DNA from: Lachnospiraceae bacterium
Lineage (GTDB): Bacteria > Bacillota > Clostridia > Lachnospirales > Lachnospiraceae
NCBI GenBank assembly: GCA_016290595.1
Contig: JAEEUR010000005.1
Coordinates: 1 to 50,547, forward strand
Length of the DNA stretch: 50,547 nt
Direction of reading: 5' to 3'
The notes beneath the pieces were generated by a model. That model did no database searches, was not told the origin of the DNA, and saw only the letters and a program-made list of their open reading frames with translations. Below are positions 24,966 to 33,634 of this stretch, one piece after another (position 1 is the stretch's first letter; each line of letters begins with the position of its first letter). The position numbers and the translations under genes are program-made.

Positions 24966-26840
24966 TTATTTCAGGCGGAGGACGGCGATCCCGTAGCCTT
25001 TTAACGGGTAAGCCAGGCTGTGCGGCTTGCCGTCGCATTCGCTCTCTTCGGAACGGATGACGGTCCGCGTGGCCGGCGTCTTGTAAAAGCCGTGGGTCTC
25101 GTCCAGCAGCACCTCGTACTGACCGGCTGCCGGCAGGCCGACACGGTAATCCGGACGGTCCACGGGGGTAAAGTTGATGACGAAGACCAGCGGATGCCGG
25201 CGTCTGCGGGCATAGCGGCAGAAGCTGAAAATGCTCCGGTCCGCGTCGTCCGCGTTGATCCATTCGAAGCCGTCGAAGCCTTCGTCCATGGAATACATGG
25301 CCGGATAGCGGCGGTACAGGGTCAGAAGACCGTGGAAGAATTCCTGCAGGGCGTGGTTGCGGTCGTCGGCCAGCATGAACCAGTCGATCTCGCGGTCCTC
25401 GCACCATTCGCGGCGCTGGCCGAATTCCTGACCCATGAACAGCAGCTTTTTGCCGGGGTGCCCCATAAAGAAGGCGTAGGCCGCCTTCAGGCAGGCATAT
25501 TTCTGGTTTTCGTCGCCGGGCATCTTTTCCCAGAGCGAACGCTTCAGGTGCACGACCTCGTCGTGGGAGAGCACCAGGATAAAGTGCTCGGCCGAGCTGT
25601 AGGTCATGGCGAAGGTCATCTTGTTGTGGTGGTATTTCCGGAAGATCGGATCCTGCTCCATGTATTCCAGGAAGTCGTGCATCCAGCCCATGTTCCACTT
25701 GTAGTCAAAGCCGAGGCCGCCCTCTGTGGGCGCGTGCGTCACGCTCGGCCAGGCGGTGCTTTCCTCCGCAATCGTGATCACCCCGGGGCAGCGCTCGTGG
25801 ATGATGCTGTTCAGATGCCGGAAGAATTCGATAGACTCCAGATTTTCCCGCCCGCCGTAGATGTTGGGGCAGTATTCCCCTTCCCGGCGCCCGTAATCCA
25901 GATACAGCATGGAGGCCACCGCGTCGGTGCGCAGGCCGTCGATGTGGTATTCCTTCAGCCAGTACAGCGCGTTGGCGATCAGGAAATTCGAGACCTGCGG
26001 ACGTCCGAGGTCGAAGATCTTGGTGCCCCACTGGGCGTGCTCGCCGCGCCGGGGATCCGCGTATTCGTAGAGAGGCGCTCCGTCGAACAGCGCCAGACCG
26101 TGGGCATCCCGCGGGAAGTGCGCCGGCACCCAGTCCAGGATGACGCCGATGCCCCGCTGGTGCATCTGGTCCACAAAATATTTAAAGTCGTCGGGATTCC
26201 CGTGCCGGGAGGTGGGGGCGTAGTACCCGGTGACCTGATAACCCCAGGAGGCATCCAGCGGATATTCGGAGATCCCGATCAGCTCCACGTGGGTATAGCC
26301 CATATACTGCACGTAGCCGCCCAGGCGGTCCGCCAGTTCCCGATAGGAGTAGTAGCTGGGATCCGCGCCGGGATGACGCATCCAGGACGCCAGCTGGCAT
26401 TCGTAAATGGCCAGCGGGGCGTGCGGGCCGGCATGGCTGCGTTTTGCATCCTGCCAGGCCTGATCCTGAAACTCGTAGTCCGACACGAACAGGCGGGAAG
26501 CCGTCCCGGGCCGCAGCTCGGCATGGCAGGCGTACGGATCCGCTTTCAGCAGATGCTTGCGCTCCTGCGTCAGGATGTCGTATTTATACAGCTGTCCCGG
26601 CTTCGCCTCGGGAATAAAACAGGCAAAAATGCCGGAATTTTCGATCAGCATCATGGGATTTCTGGCGTTGTTCCAGCCGTTGAAATCGCCGACGACGGAC
26701 ACGGACAGGGCGTGCGGCGCCCAGACCGCAAAAGAAAAACCGGAAACGCCGCCCACCTCGGTCAGATGAGCCCCGAGTTTTTGATAGATCTCGTAGTGCG
26801 TTCCTCTTCCAAATAAATAAGTATCTAATTCTGAAATCAT
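24966..26840 (-). CDS. glgB: 1,4-alpha-glucan branching enzyme
   Basis: This enzyme forms the alpha-1,6 branches of glycogen. The 624-aa protein has an N-terminal CBM48/early-set domain (VWAPHALSVSVVGDFNGW near residue 40) and a GH13 barrel. The catalytic sites are visible: DGLRTDAVASMLYLDYG (nucleophile Asp), ITIAEESTAWP (acid Glu) and LSHDEVVHLKRS. The C-terminal beta domain holds FVINFTPVDRPDYRVGLP. AAGGAG lies before the ATG. No other glycogen gene is nearby, so it stands alone with a small membrane-protein gene. Confidence 0.95.
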   Translation of the reverse strand: MISELDTYLFGRGTHYEIYQKLGAHLTEVGGVSGFSFAVWAPHALSVSVVGDFNGWNNARNPMMLIENSGIFACFIPEAKPGQLYKYDILTQERKHLLKADPYACHAELRPGTASRLFVSDYEFQDQAWQDAKRSHAGPHAPLAIYECQLASWMRHPGADPSYYSYRELADRLGGYVQYMGYTHVELIGISEYPLDASWGYQVTGYYAPTSRHGNPDDFKYFVDQMHQRGIGVILDWVPAHFPRDAHGLALFDGAPLYEYADPRRGEHAQWGTKIFDLGRPQVSNFLIANALYWLKEYHIDGLRTDAVASMLYLDYGRREGEYCPNIYGGRENLESIEFFRHLNSIIHERCPGVITIAEESTAWPSVTHAPTEGGLGFDYKWNMGWMHDFLEYMEQDPIFRKYHHNKMTFAMTYSSAEHFILVLSHDEVVHLKRSLWEKMPGDENQKYACLKAAYAFFMGHPGKKLLFMGQEFGQRREWCEDREIDWFMLADDRNHALQEFFHGLLTLYRRYPAMYSMDEGFDGFEWINADDADRSIFSFCRYARRRRHPLVFVINFTPVDRPDYRVGLPAAGQYEVLLDETHGFYKTPATRTVIRSEESECDGKPHSLAYPLKGYGIAVLRLK

Positions 26841-26863
26841 AGATCGCTCCTTGTTACACCCAT

Positions 26864-26892
26864 ATGATAGCAGAAAAGCGCCCGAAGGTAAA
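26864..26892 (-). promoter_or_regulatory. Promoter for glgB
   Basis: On the minus strand TTTACC (26887-26892) and TATCAT (26864-26869) are 17 bases apart, 23 bases before the start. Confidence 0.5.
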
Positions 26893-26968
26893 GAGCGGCT
26901 TTAAGAAAAAACGGAAAAGTCGGGATGAAAAAAGAGAAAATGGCTACGAAACGTTTCCCCCGGAAGTC

Positions 26969-26998
26969 TTGACAAAAGCAGGCGGCAGGCCGCATAAT
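26969..26998 (+). promoter_or_regulatory. Promoter for the Tad-like pilus operon
   Basis: A perfect TTGACA (26969-26974) and CATAAT (26993-26998) are 18 bases apart. The leader to the first ATG is about 75 bases. Confidence 0.6.
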
Positions 26999-27080
26999 GA
27001 ACGCGTCTGATCTTTTTTGAATCCCCATTGAATTGAATAATACGCTGCGGCAGAGGATCTCTGCCGGAAAGGAACCTGCC

Positions 27081-28055
27081 ATGCGGGAAAAAATGCTGGT
27101 GCTTTACTATCCGGAAGCGGATTTTGTATTCCGCTTTGCCGCTTATCTGGAAAAACGGTCCGGGCTCGCGCTCCGCTGCCGGGCGTTTTCGGACTCCGTT
27201 TCCTTTTACGAATATCTGAAGACCGGCGCGGCGGATCTGCTGCTCGTGCCGGCCGGAACGGACCTGTCCGTCACGGAGGAAAGAAGCATCCCCTGCCTGT
27301 TTTTCACGGAAAAGAGTGAGAGCCGGGAGGAACGGGAGCTTCCCGTTTACCGGAGCATGGACAAACAGATCCGGCAGATCAGCCGCTTTCTGGACATGAC
27401 CGCGGAGGATACCGGAAGGAAGGCCTTCAAAGCGGAACTGCTGGGCTTTTATTCGCCGGTGCACGGCGCGGGCCAGAGCATCAGCGCCATCCTGATGGGA
27501 ATGGTGCTGGCGGAAAAAGCACCGACGCTCCTTCTGAACCTGGAACGCTTTTCCGGCCTGAAGCGGGTCCTGCCGCAGAGCGAGGGGACCCTTTCGGAAC
27601 TTCTGTATTTTGCCAAAGTGCAGGGGGACCTGACGGCGCATCTGCGGGAGGTGACGGAGTATTTCGGCCCGCTGGCCTATGTGCCGCCCGCCCGCGAGGC
27701 GGAGGATCTGACGGAGAGCCGGCCGGAGGACTGGCGCTACCTGCTGGAAACGTTGCGGGACCTGGGGATCTACCGTTATATCCTGGTGGATATCGGCGAC
27801 GGGATCGCCAGGCAGCTGCCGCTTCTGTCCCTCTGCGAAAGGATCTACGTGCCGGTCCGCGAGGATGAGATCGCGCTGGGAAAACTGACGGAATGGCAGG
27901 AATATCTGACCGCGCAAGGCGCGGATGACCTGCTTCCAAGACTGCGGACCTACCGCCTGCCGCCTCCCGCGCCGGACAGGATGATGGAGTACCGGGAGCT
28001 TCGTTACGGCGTCTGGGGCCGGACGATCAAGGCGCTGGCGGAGGGCGAGGCGTGA
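27081..28055 (+). CDS. TadZ/CpaE-like pilus localisation protein
   Basis: This 324-aa protein opens the pilus operon. Residues 1-110 look like an atypical receiver-type domain (KMLVLYYPEADFVFRFAAYLEK). The rest resembles a MinD/ParA-type ATPase, with TLLLNLERFSGLKRVL and YILVDIGDGIARQLPLL. The P-loop position reads HGAGQSISA and lacks the usual Lys, so ATP hydrolysis may be lost. In Tad systems this protein sets the pole or site of assembly. The ATG at 27081 has AAAGGAA upstream; the track start is 16 codons longer. It overlaps cpaF by four bases. Confidence 0.75.
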   Translation: MREKMLVLYYPEADFVFRFAAYLEKRSGLALRCRAFSDSVSFYEYLKTGAADLLLVPAGTDLSVTEERSIPCLFFTEKSESREERELPVYRSMDKQIRQISRFLDMTAEDTGRKAFKAELLGFYSPVHGAGQSISAILMGMVLAEKAPTLLLNLERFSGLKRVLPQSEGTLSELLYFAKVQGDLTAHLREVTEYFGPLAYVPPAREAEDLTESRPEDWRYLLETLRDLGIYRYILVDIGDGIARQLPLLSLCERIYVPVREDEIALGKLTEWQEYLTAQGADDLLPRLRTYRLPPPAPDRMMEYRELRYGVWGRTIKALAEGEA

Positions 28056-29281
28056 AGCAGGAGGTGAAAAGGCTCCGGAAGGAGATCGCCGGCAGCATCA
28101 CGGGCACGGGCATCTCAGATGCGGAACTGTATGAAAGGATCGACGGCGTCCTGACCGTCTGGGGACGGGAGCGGCGGCTGAGTCTGAAAGAAAAAGCAGA
28201 TTTCCGCAAGCAGCTTTTCGATTCCTTCCGGGGCATGGATCTGCTGCAGCCGCTGCTGGAGGATGATTCCGTCACGGAGATCATGGTCAACGGCACGCAG
28301 GGGATCTATATCGAGCGGGGCAGCGAGATCCTTCGCTGGGACAGAAGATTCACGGAAAGGGAGCCGCTGGACGACGTGATCCAGGTGATGGCGGCCAGCG
28401 TCAACCGTATCGTGAACACCGCCTCCCCGATCGCGGACTTAAGGCTGGCGGACGGCTCGCGCGTCAATATCGTGCTGCCGCCGGTGGCGCCGGAGGGCCC
28501 GGTGATGACGATCCGGAAGTTTTTCCGGGACCCGCTGACGATGGAAAAGCTCCTGTCGCTGGGAGCCGTCAGCGAAGCGGCGGCGTCTTTTCTCCGCTCG
28601 GCCGTGCGCTGCGGCTGCAACATTTTTATCAGCGGCGGAACAGGCTCGGGAAAAACGACCTTCCTGAACGCGCTTTCCGCCTACATTCCGCCGGAAGAGC
28701 GGGTCATCACGATAGAAGATTCTCTGGAACTGCAGCTGCAGGGCCTCCCGAATCTGGTGCGGATGGAAACGCGGACCGCCAATCTGGAAGGAGAGAACCG
28801 GATATCGATCCGGGATCTGATCCGGACGGCGCTGCGGATGCGGCCGAACCGCATTATCGTCGGCGAAGTGCGGGGCGAAGAGGCCCTGGATATGCTGCAG
28901 GCGATGAATACGGGACACAGGGGCTCCCTTTCCACCGGCCATGCCAACAGCGCCGCCAATATGCTCTCGCGGCTGGAAACGATGGCCCTGATGGGGCGGG
29001 AACTGCCTCTGGCGGCCGTCCGCAGCCAGATCGCCTCGGCACTGGATCTGACGGTCCATCTGGGGCGGCTTCCGGACGGCAGACGCTGCGTTCTGTCCGT
29101 TGATGAGATCCTGGGAATGGAAGGAGGCGAAATACGGATTGAAAGCATATTCCGATACGAAAGAGAAACAGGGCTCGTTTTTACGGGCCGGCAGCCGGAA
29201 AACACGCAGAAATGGGAAGAAGTCTTCGGCGCTTTACCCCGCATTGATCGGCAGGAAGGCTTTTATCTTTCCGAAGCGTAG
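28052..29281 (+). CDS. CpaF/TadA-type pilus assembly ATPase
   Basis: This is the hexameric secretion ATPase that drives pilin assembly. The 409-aa protein has an N-terminal helical domain, then LEDDSVTEIMVNG near 70 and the P-loop GGTGSGKTT near 198. VITIEDSLELQL follows, then Walker B IIVGEVRGEEALDML near 270 and GHRGSLSTGHANSA with the catalytic His. The start is GTG, overlapping the previous stop. The C-terminal 48 codons overlap the predicted start of tadB in another frame. Confidence 0.93.
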   Translation: MKQEVKRLRKEIAGSITGTGISDAELYERIDGVLTVWGRERRLSLKEKADFRKQLFDSFRGMDLLQPLLEDDSVTEIMVNGTQGIYIERGSEILRWDRRFTEREPLDDVIQVMAASVNRIVNTASPIADLRLADGSRVNIVLPPVAPEGPVMTIRKFFRDPLTMEKLLSLGAVSEAAASFLRSAVRCGCNIFISGGTGSGKTTFLNALSAYIPPEERVITIEDSLELQLQGLPNLVRMETRTANLEGENRISIRDLIRTALRMRPNRIIVGEVRGEEALDMLQAMNTGHRGSLSTGHANSAANMLSRLETMALMGRELPLAAVRSQIASALDLTVHLGRLPDGRRCVLSVDEILGMEGGEIRIESIFRYERETGLVFTGRQPENTQKWEEVFGALPRIDRQEGFYLSEA

Positions 29282-30086
29282 GAAAAGCGCGGAGCCGAAA
29301 AGGCGGGCTCCGGCCGGAAAAAACGCTTTTCGCCTGCTGCCGCAGGCCGGCTACGAGGGTTTCCGGACCGGCCTTAGGGAGGATCTGCTTTTTCTTGGCG
29401 CCGGCGCGGCCGGCGGCTGTCTGTTCGGCCTGCTGTTTTATAAACGGCCGGAGGGCCTGCTGCTGGCGCTGCCGTTTGCCTGCGGCCTGCTGCTTCTGGG
29501 CAGGCGCCGGAGCGCACGGAAAAAGAAGGAGCGGATGCGCCGCCAGCTCAGGGATTATCTGGTGTCCGTAATATCCTTCCTGCGGGCAGGCTACGCGCTG
29601 GAAAACGCCATGACCGGTGCCGAAAAAGAATTGATGACGATGCACGGGGAGGACTCGCTGATGGGCCGGGAGGCGGCCTGGATGAGCCGGCAGATCCGGC
29701 TGCAGATCCCCCCGGAGCAGCTCCTTCGGGAATTCGGAGACAGGACCGGGCTTGAGGAAGGCGAACAGCTGGCACGTGTCTTCGGCGTCGCCAAGCGGCA
29801 GGGAGGGGACTATCTGCCGGTCCTGAAGGCGATGGTGCGGATGATGGACGAAAGCTTCTCGCTGAGGGCGGAAATATCGGTCCTGCTGGCCGGACAGCGT
29901 TTGGAATACTGCCTGATGTGCCTGATCCCGGCGGGGATGCTGGTCTATCTGGATCTGAGTTCCGGGGACCTGACCGCCCCGCTGTACGAGGGCAGCGGCC
30001 CTCTGTACATGACCGTTTTTCTCGCAGTTTATGCGCTGGGCGTGCTGTGGGGGAACCGGATCCTGGAAAAAAGCTATGAAGCGTAG
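29139..30086 (+). CDS. TadB-like pilus membrane platform protein
   Basis: This 315-aa T2SSF-type membrane protein has paired hydrophobic segments near residues 75-115 (LLFLGAGAAGGCLFGLLF, LLLALPFACGLLLLG). The cytoplasmic T2SSF domain follows (LRDYLVSVISFLRAGYALENAM) and membrane helices close the protein. No ATG lies near the expected start. TTG 29139 is chosen because GGAAGGAGG lies 11 bases upstream; ATG 29103 lacks an RBS. Either choice makes a long out-of-frame overlap with cpaF. It overlaps tadC by 11 bases. Confidence 0.8.
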   Translation: MKAYSDTKEKQGSFLRAGSRKTRRNGKKSSALYPALIGRKAFIFPKRRKSAEPKRRAPAGKNAFRLLPQAGYEGFRTGLREDLLFLGAGAAGGCLFGLLFYKRPEGLLLALPFACGLLLLGRRRSARKKKERMRRQLRDYLVSVISFLRAGYALENAMTGAEKELMTMHGEDSLMGREAAWMSRQIRLQIPPEQLLREFGDRTGLEEGEQLARVFGVAKRQGGDYLPVLKAMVRMMDESFSLRAEISVLLAGQRLEYCLMCLIPAGMLVYLDLSSGDLTAPLYEGSGPLYMTVFLAVYALGVLWGNRILEKSYEA

Positions 30087-30735
30087 CCGGTCTGTTCTGT
30101 ACGCCGCCTTCAGCCTGGCGGGAGGCTGTTTCGCGTTTGCCCTCCTTTTGCAGAGAGACCGCCTTCAGGAGGGCCTGCTGCTGCTTCTGGCCGGCAGCGT
30201 GCTGGCGGCAGCCATGCTTTACTACCCGGTCCAGCTGGCCAGGGAAGCCGAAAAGCAGCGCCAGGAAGAGCTGGCCAGGGACTACAGCCAGATGGTCACG
30301 CTGTTAAGCCTGTATATGACGGCCGGACTGACCTTACGGAGCAGCTGGGAGCAGCTGGTCCGGAATTACGAGGAGGAAAAGCGCCGCAGCGGCAGGACCG
30401 CGCCCGTGTATGAGGAAATGCTCGCGACGTGGCGGGACCTGAAAGGCGGCATGTACGAGGACCGTGCCTACGGCTCCTTCGGCAGACGCTGCGGACGGCC
30501 GGAATACCTGCGGCTGGGAGGCCTGCTGGAGACCTACGTACAGCAGGGAAACAAGGAACTGCTGCTTCTGCTGGAACAGGAGGCCTCGTCAAGCCTGACG
30601 CAGGCGCTGCAGGAAGTAAAGAAAAAGGGCGAACAGACGGGAACGAAGCTGCTGCTGCCGCTGCTTCTGCTTTTTGCTCTGACGCTGCTGATCGTTATGG
30701 TGCCTGCCATGCTCAGCATGCAGGCGAAAATATAG
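30076..30735 (+). CDS. TadC-like pilus membrane platform protein
   Basis: This is the second T2SSF-type platform protein, 219 aa. Two hydrophobic segments open it (VLYAAFSLAGGCFAFALLL and GLLLLLAGSVLAAAML). A T2SSF region follows (RDYSQMVTLLSLYMTAGLTLRSSWEQL near 65), and a final helix ends it (LLLPLLLLFALTLLIVMVPAML). The track start lies inside tadB; ATG 30076 overlaps the tadB stop and implies coupling. The RBS is weak, as expected for reinitiation. Confidence 0.85.
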   Translation: MKRSRSVLYAAFSLAGGCFAFALLLQRDRLQEGLLLLLAGSVLAAAMLYYPVQLAREAEKQRQEELARDYSQMVTLLSLYMTAGLTLRSSWEQLVRNYEEEKRRSGRTAPVYEEMLATWRDLKGGMYEDRAYGSFGRRCGRPEYLRLGGLLETYVQQGNKELLLLLEQEASSSLTQALQEVKKKGEQTGTKLLLPLLLLFALTLLIVMVPAMLSMQAKI

Positions 30736-30750
30736 AAAACGGAGGTCATT

Positions 30751-30966
30751 ATGAAAGAATCACAGGGAACGGTAAACAGCCGGGAGGAAGCCCTTCCGGG
30801 GCTCCGGGCGTTCTGGGAGGACGAATCCGGCGTCGGCGTGGTGGAGATCATCCTGATCATGGTGGTGCTGATCGCCCTGATCGTAATCTTCAGGGATCAG
30901 CTGACGGAGATCGTGGAAAAGATCTTCGGCGGCATCCAGAGCGGCGTCGATTCCATCGTGAAATGA
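30751..30966 (+). CDS. Flp-type pilin
   Basis: This 71-aa protein has the layout of a Flp pilin: a 27-residue leader, a Gly, then VGVVE with Glu at position 5 and a hydrophobic helix IILIMVVLIALIVIF. A short hydrophilic tail ends it. Cleavage would fall after the Gly of ESG, presumably by the A24 peptidase downstream in the operon. A strong GGAGG lies before the ATG. It is the likely major pilus subunit. Confidence 0.85.
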   Translation: MKESQGTVNSREEALPGLRAFWEDESGVGVVEIILIMVVLIALIVIFRDQLTEIVEKIFGGIQSGVDSIVK

Positions 30967-32504
30967 AGGCGCCGCGGGGACAGATCGGCGTGTTTCTGGC
31001 GCTTTCCTCCGTCCTGATCTTCGCGCTGATCTGCACCTGTCTGGAAGGCGCCAGAGCCGCCTGTACGGACTATCTGACGAGGCTGGCGGCGGAATCCTCG
31101 CTGCAGTCGGTCTTTGCGGCTTACCAGGGAGAGGTCCGGCGGGAGTACGGGCTTCTCCTCTGCCGGGGCCGCACGGCCTGGTGGAACTGCTGGAAGGACG
31201 AGGCGCAGCGCTATGCGGAGAAATATCTGGCGCCCGGCGTGGGACGCTCGGAAAGCGGATCCGACCGGGTCCGGGCGATGTCCGTGAACGCGGAGGAAGT
31301 GGAGAGCGTCTACATAACGGAAGGACAGGGCCGGATCTTCGCGGATGAGGTGACGGACTACATGAAATCGGCCGGCCTCAGTATCCTCCTGAAGGAGGTC
31401 CTGGAGCGGCTGGGGCTCTACAGTGAAGAGGAGGGCTTTGCCTTCCTGAACAGCCTCAGGGATATGCTGAGCGATCAGGACAGCAGTCCGGAAGGGATCC
31501 TGGACAATTACCGGGATCTGAAAGAACAGGCGGCAAAGCTGCAGGAACTGGCGGCGGGAGAGGAAGGATCCGGCGGATCGGGCTCTCCGGCGCCGTCCGG
31601 AGAGACGCCGGCGGCGGCCTCCGGGGACGTGAAGGCGGATCTGCTGGAGCAGATCCAGGCGATCCGCGAAAACGGACTGATCGCCGTCATAACGGGAAGC
31701 GAAACGCTTTCGGCCTTCTCCTGGGAGGACGATTCTCTGGCCAGCCGGCTTCCGCAGTCGGAAAAGAACCGCAACAGCGGGTATCCTTCTTCCTCCGTCT
31801 CTCTGCTGCAGCACTTCCTGATGGGAGAGTTCCTGCTGAGCCGGATGGGAAACTATACGGACAAACGCGCGGACGGCGCGCAGTATGAGATCGAATACGT
31901 TCTCAGCGGAAAGAACAGCGATAAAGCGGCCTTTGAAACGGTGGTCGGGGAGATCCTTCTGATCCGGATGGGCTTTAATCTGGTCTATCTGATCGGCGAT
32001 GCAGAAAAGCAGCTGCAGGCGGAGACGCTGGCGGCGGCCATCCTGAGCGTGCTGGCGCTGCCGCAGCTGACCGTCGTGCTGAAATGGCTGCTGCTGGCCG
32101 CCTGGGCGCTGGCGGAAAGCATCGTGGACGTTAAGGTGCTGCTCAAGGGGCGGAAACTGCCGCTTTTCAAAACGGCAGCGAGCTGGCAGCTGAACGCCCT
32201 GTCGCTGGACCTTTCGGCCGGAAACGGAACCGCGTCGGGTCTGACATATGAGGACTATCTGCGGCTGCTGTTCTATCTGGGAAATGCGGAAGAACAGTCC
32301 TACCGCATGATGGACGTGATGGAAAAGCGGATCCGTCTGAAGGTTCCGGCTTTTCAGATGAGGGAATATATGGTATATGCTGCCGTATCCGTTACGGTAA
32401 CGACGGCATATCTGTATATACAGGCCCCCGCGCTCCGTCTCACAGAGACGGGGAAGGGGAGACGGTACGTGCGGCAGGCAAGCCGCTCGTACGGAAGGAG
32501 GTGA
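30963..32504 (+). CDS. DUF5702-type pilus-locus protein
   Basis: This 513-aa protein starts with a membrane helix (GQIGVFLALSSVLIFALICTCLEGARA). A long outward-facing part follows with EVRREYGLLLCRGRT near residue 57, and a disordered Gly/Ser/Pro stretch near 195-225. A second hydrophobic region lies near 355-380. It matches the DUF5702 proteins found in clostridial Tad-like loci. Its role is unknown; TadG-like pilus anchoring is plausible. The track start is 178 codons too early. ATG 30963 overlaps the pilin stop (ATGA). Confidence 0.78.
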   Translation: MKAPRGQIGVFLALSSVLIFALICTCLEGARAACTDYLTRLAAESSLQSVFAAYQGEVRREYGLLLCRGRTAWWNCWKDEAQRYAEKYLAPGVGRSESGSDRVRAMSVNAEEVESVYITEGQGRIFADEVTDYMKSAGLSILLKEVLERLGLYSEEEGFAFLNSLRDMLSDQDSSPEGILDNYRDLKEQAAKLQELAAGEEGSGGSGSPAPSGETPAAASGDVKADLLEQIQAIRENGLIAVITGSETLSAFSWEDDSLASRLPQSEKNRNSGYPSSSVSLLQHFLMGEFLLSRMGNYTDKRADGAQYEIEYVLSGKNSDKAAFETVVGEILLIRMGFNLVYLIGDAEKQLQAETLAAAILSVLALPQLTVVLKWLLLAAWALAESIVDVKVLLKGRKLPLFKTAASWQLNALSLDLSAGNGTASGLTYEDYLRLLFYLGNAEEQSYRMMDVMEKRIRLKVPAFQMREYMVYAAVSVTVTTAYLYIQAPALRLTETGKGRRYVRQASRSYGRR

Positions 32505-32509
32505 AACGA

Positions 32510-33634
32510 ATGGCCGGACGGTTCCGGGAAAAGCGGCAACATCCCATCCAAACAATTCTATGGAACGATTCCATCGTCTATCGGCATTATTGCCCTGCAT
32601 CAAAACTGAATACAATCTCAAAACTTTTTCATTCCAGTCATTGCCCAAAAAGAGAAGAAAATAAAGAGTGTCTTTCCCCTGCCCACTTTTCCGGAACCGC
32701 TCAGGTCCGCGGCAGTCTGACGGTAGAGGCAGCGCTGGCGCTTCCCCTCTTCCTGCTGCTCTGCAGTCTGTTTTTCACTTTCTTCAGCGGACAGATCTGG
32801 CAGCTCCGCCTACAGAACGCGCTGGATGAGGTCTGCGAGGACGTTGCGGTATGGTCGTACCTGGTCGATTTTGCGGAAGACTATACCGGAGCGGACCTCT
32901 TAAGCCTTGCCGACGGAGGCCGGCTGAGCGGTGCGCTGGAAGGCAGGACTGAAGATATCCTGCCGTTCCTGCGGGGCGAGGCGGATCTGCTGGAGGAGAT
33001 CAAGCTCTTTCTGGCGGAAAAAGGATCGGCCCTGCTCTGGCAGCCGCTGCTGACGCAGTGGATCTGCGGAAAAGTCGGAAGGGATGCGCTGCGGGCTTCT
33101 CCGATCGCGGGAAAGGACGGCGGCCTGTCTCTGTCGGGCAGCAGTCTGCACGACCGGGAGCTGGATCTGGTCCTGAGCTATGAGATCGAATCCCCGCTGG
33201 GCTTTCCGCTGGCCCTGCGCTATCCGGTCGTCCAGCGAAGCTGCCGGCGCCTGTGGATCGGCACGAAGGTCGATAAAAAGCAGGCGGAAGAGGAGGACGA
33301 GGAAGAAGAGGAGGGCATCTGCTACGTCACGGCGTACGGCTCGGTGTATCACACGACGAAAAGCTGCCGGGTCCTGGCCCTGAAGATCATGACGGTGGAG
33401 GCCTCGCAGCTGCCTTCCCTGCGGAATACGAGCGGCGGTAAGTATTATCCCTGCGACCGCTGCGCCAGGAACAAAGTCCCTGAGGGAACGACGGTGATCG
33501 TTACCGAACCGGGGACTCGGTACCACTTCCGCCAGGACTGCCCCTCCTTAAAGCGGACCATACAGGAGATCTCGGAGGGAGAGGCGAAAGAGAAGTACCG
33601 GCCCTGTCATTACTGCGGAGGAGATGACTCGTGA
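32510..33634 (+). CDS. TadE-like pseudopilin with Cys-rich C-terminus
   Basis: This 374-aa protein contains the TadE signature RGSLTVEAALALPLFLLL, but only after about 65 residues, whereas TadE leaders are usually short. The leader DNA (about 32530-32672) is visibly AT-richer than its surroundings. A run of acidic residues near 265 is followed by two copies of a YH...C...PCxxC motif (YHTTKSC/PCDRC and YHFRQDC/PCHYC), which look like zinc or disulphide sites. The ATG at 32510 has a near-perfect AAGGAGG at good spacing. It overlaps the A24 peptidase gene by four bases. Confidence 0.78.
   Translation: MAGRFREKRQHPIQTILWNDSIVYRHYCPASKLNTISKLFHSSHCPKREENKECLSPAHFSGTAQVRGSLTVEAALALPLFLLLCSLFFTFFSGQIWQLRLQNALDEVCEDVAVWSYLVDFAEDYTGADLLSLADGGRLSGALEGRTEDILPFLRGEADLLEEIKLFLAEKGSALLWQPLLTQWICGKVGRDALRASPIAGKDGGLSLSGSSLHDRELDLVLSYEIESPLGFPLALRYPVVQRSCRRLWIGTKVDKKQAEEEDEEEEEGICYVTAYGSVYHTTKSCRVLALKIMTVEASQLPSLRNTSGGKYYPCDRCARNKVPEGTTVIVTEPGTRYHFRQDCPSLKRTIQEISEGEAKEKYRPCHYCGGDDS

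Noticed and set aside
25020-26816. 598-aa plus-strand ORF
   Set aside because: It is the mirror of glgB, which has all catalytic motifs on the minus strand.
30429-30962. N-terminal extension of the DUF5702 ORF
   Set aside because: This part runs through tadC and the pilin gene in another frame. The true start at 30963 overlaps the pilin stop.
30897-32648. 583-aa minus-strand ORF in the pilus locus
   Set aside because: It is antisense to the DUF5702 gene. Its Arg/Gln/His-rich composition is typical of a shadow frame.
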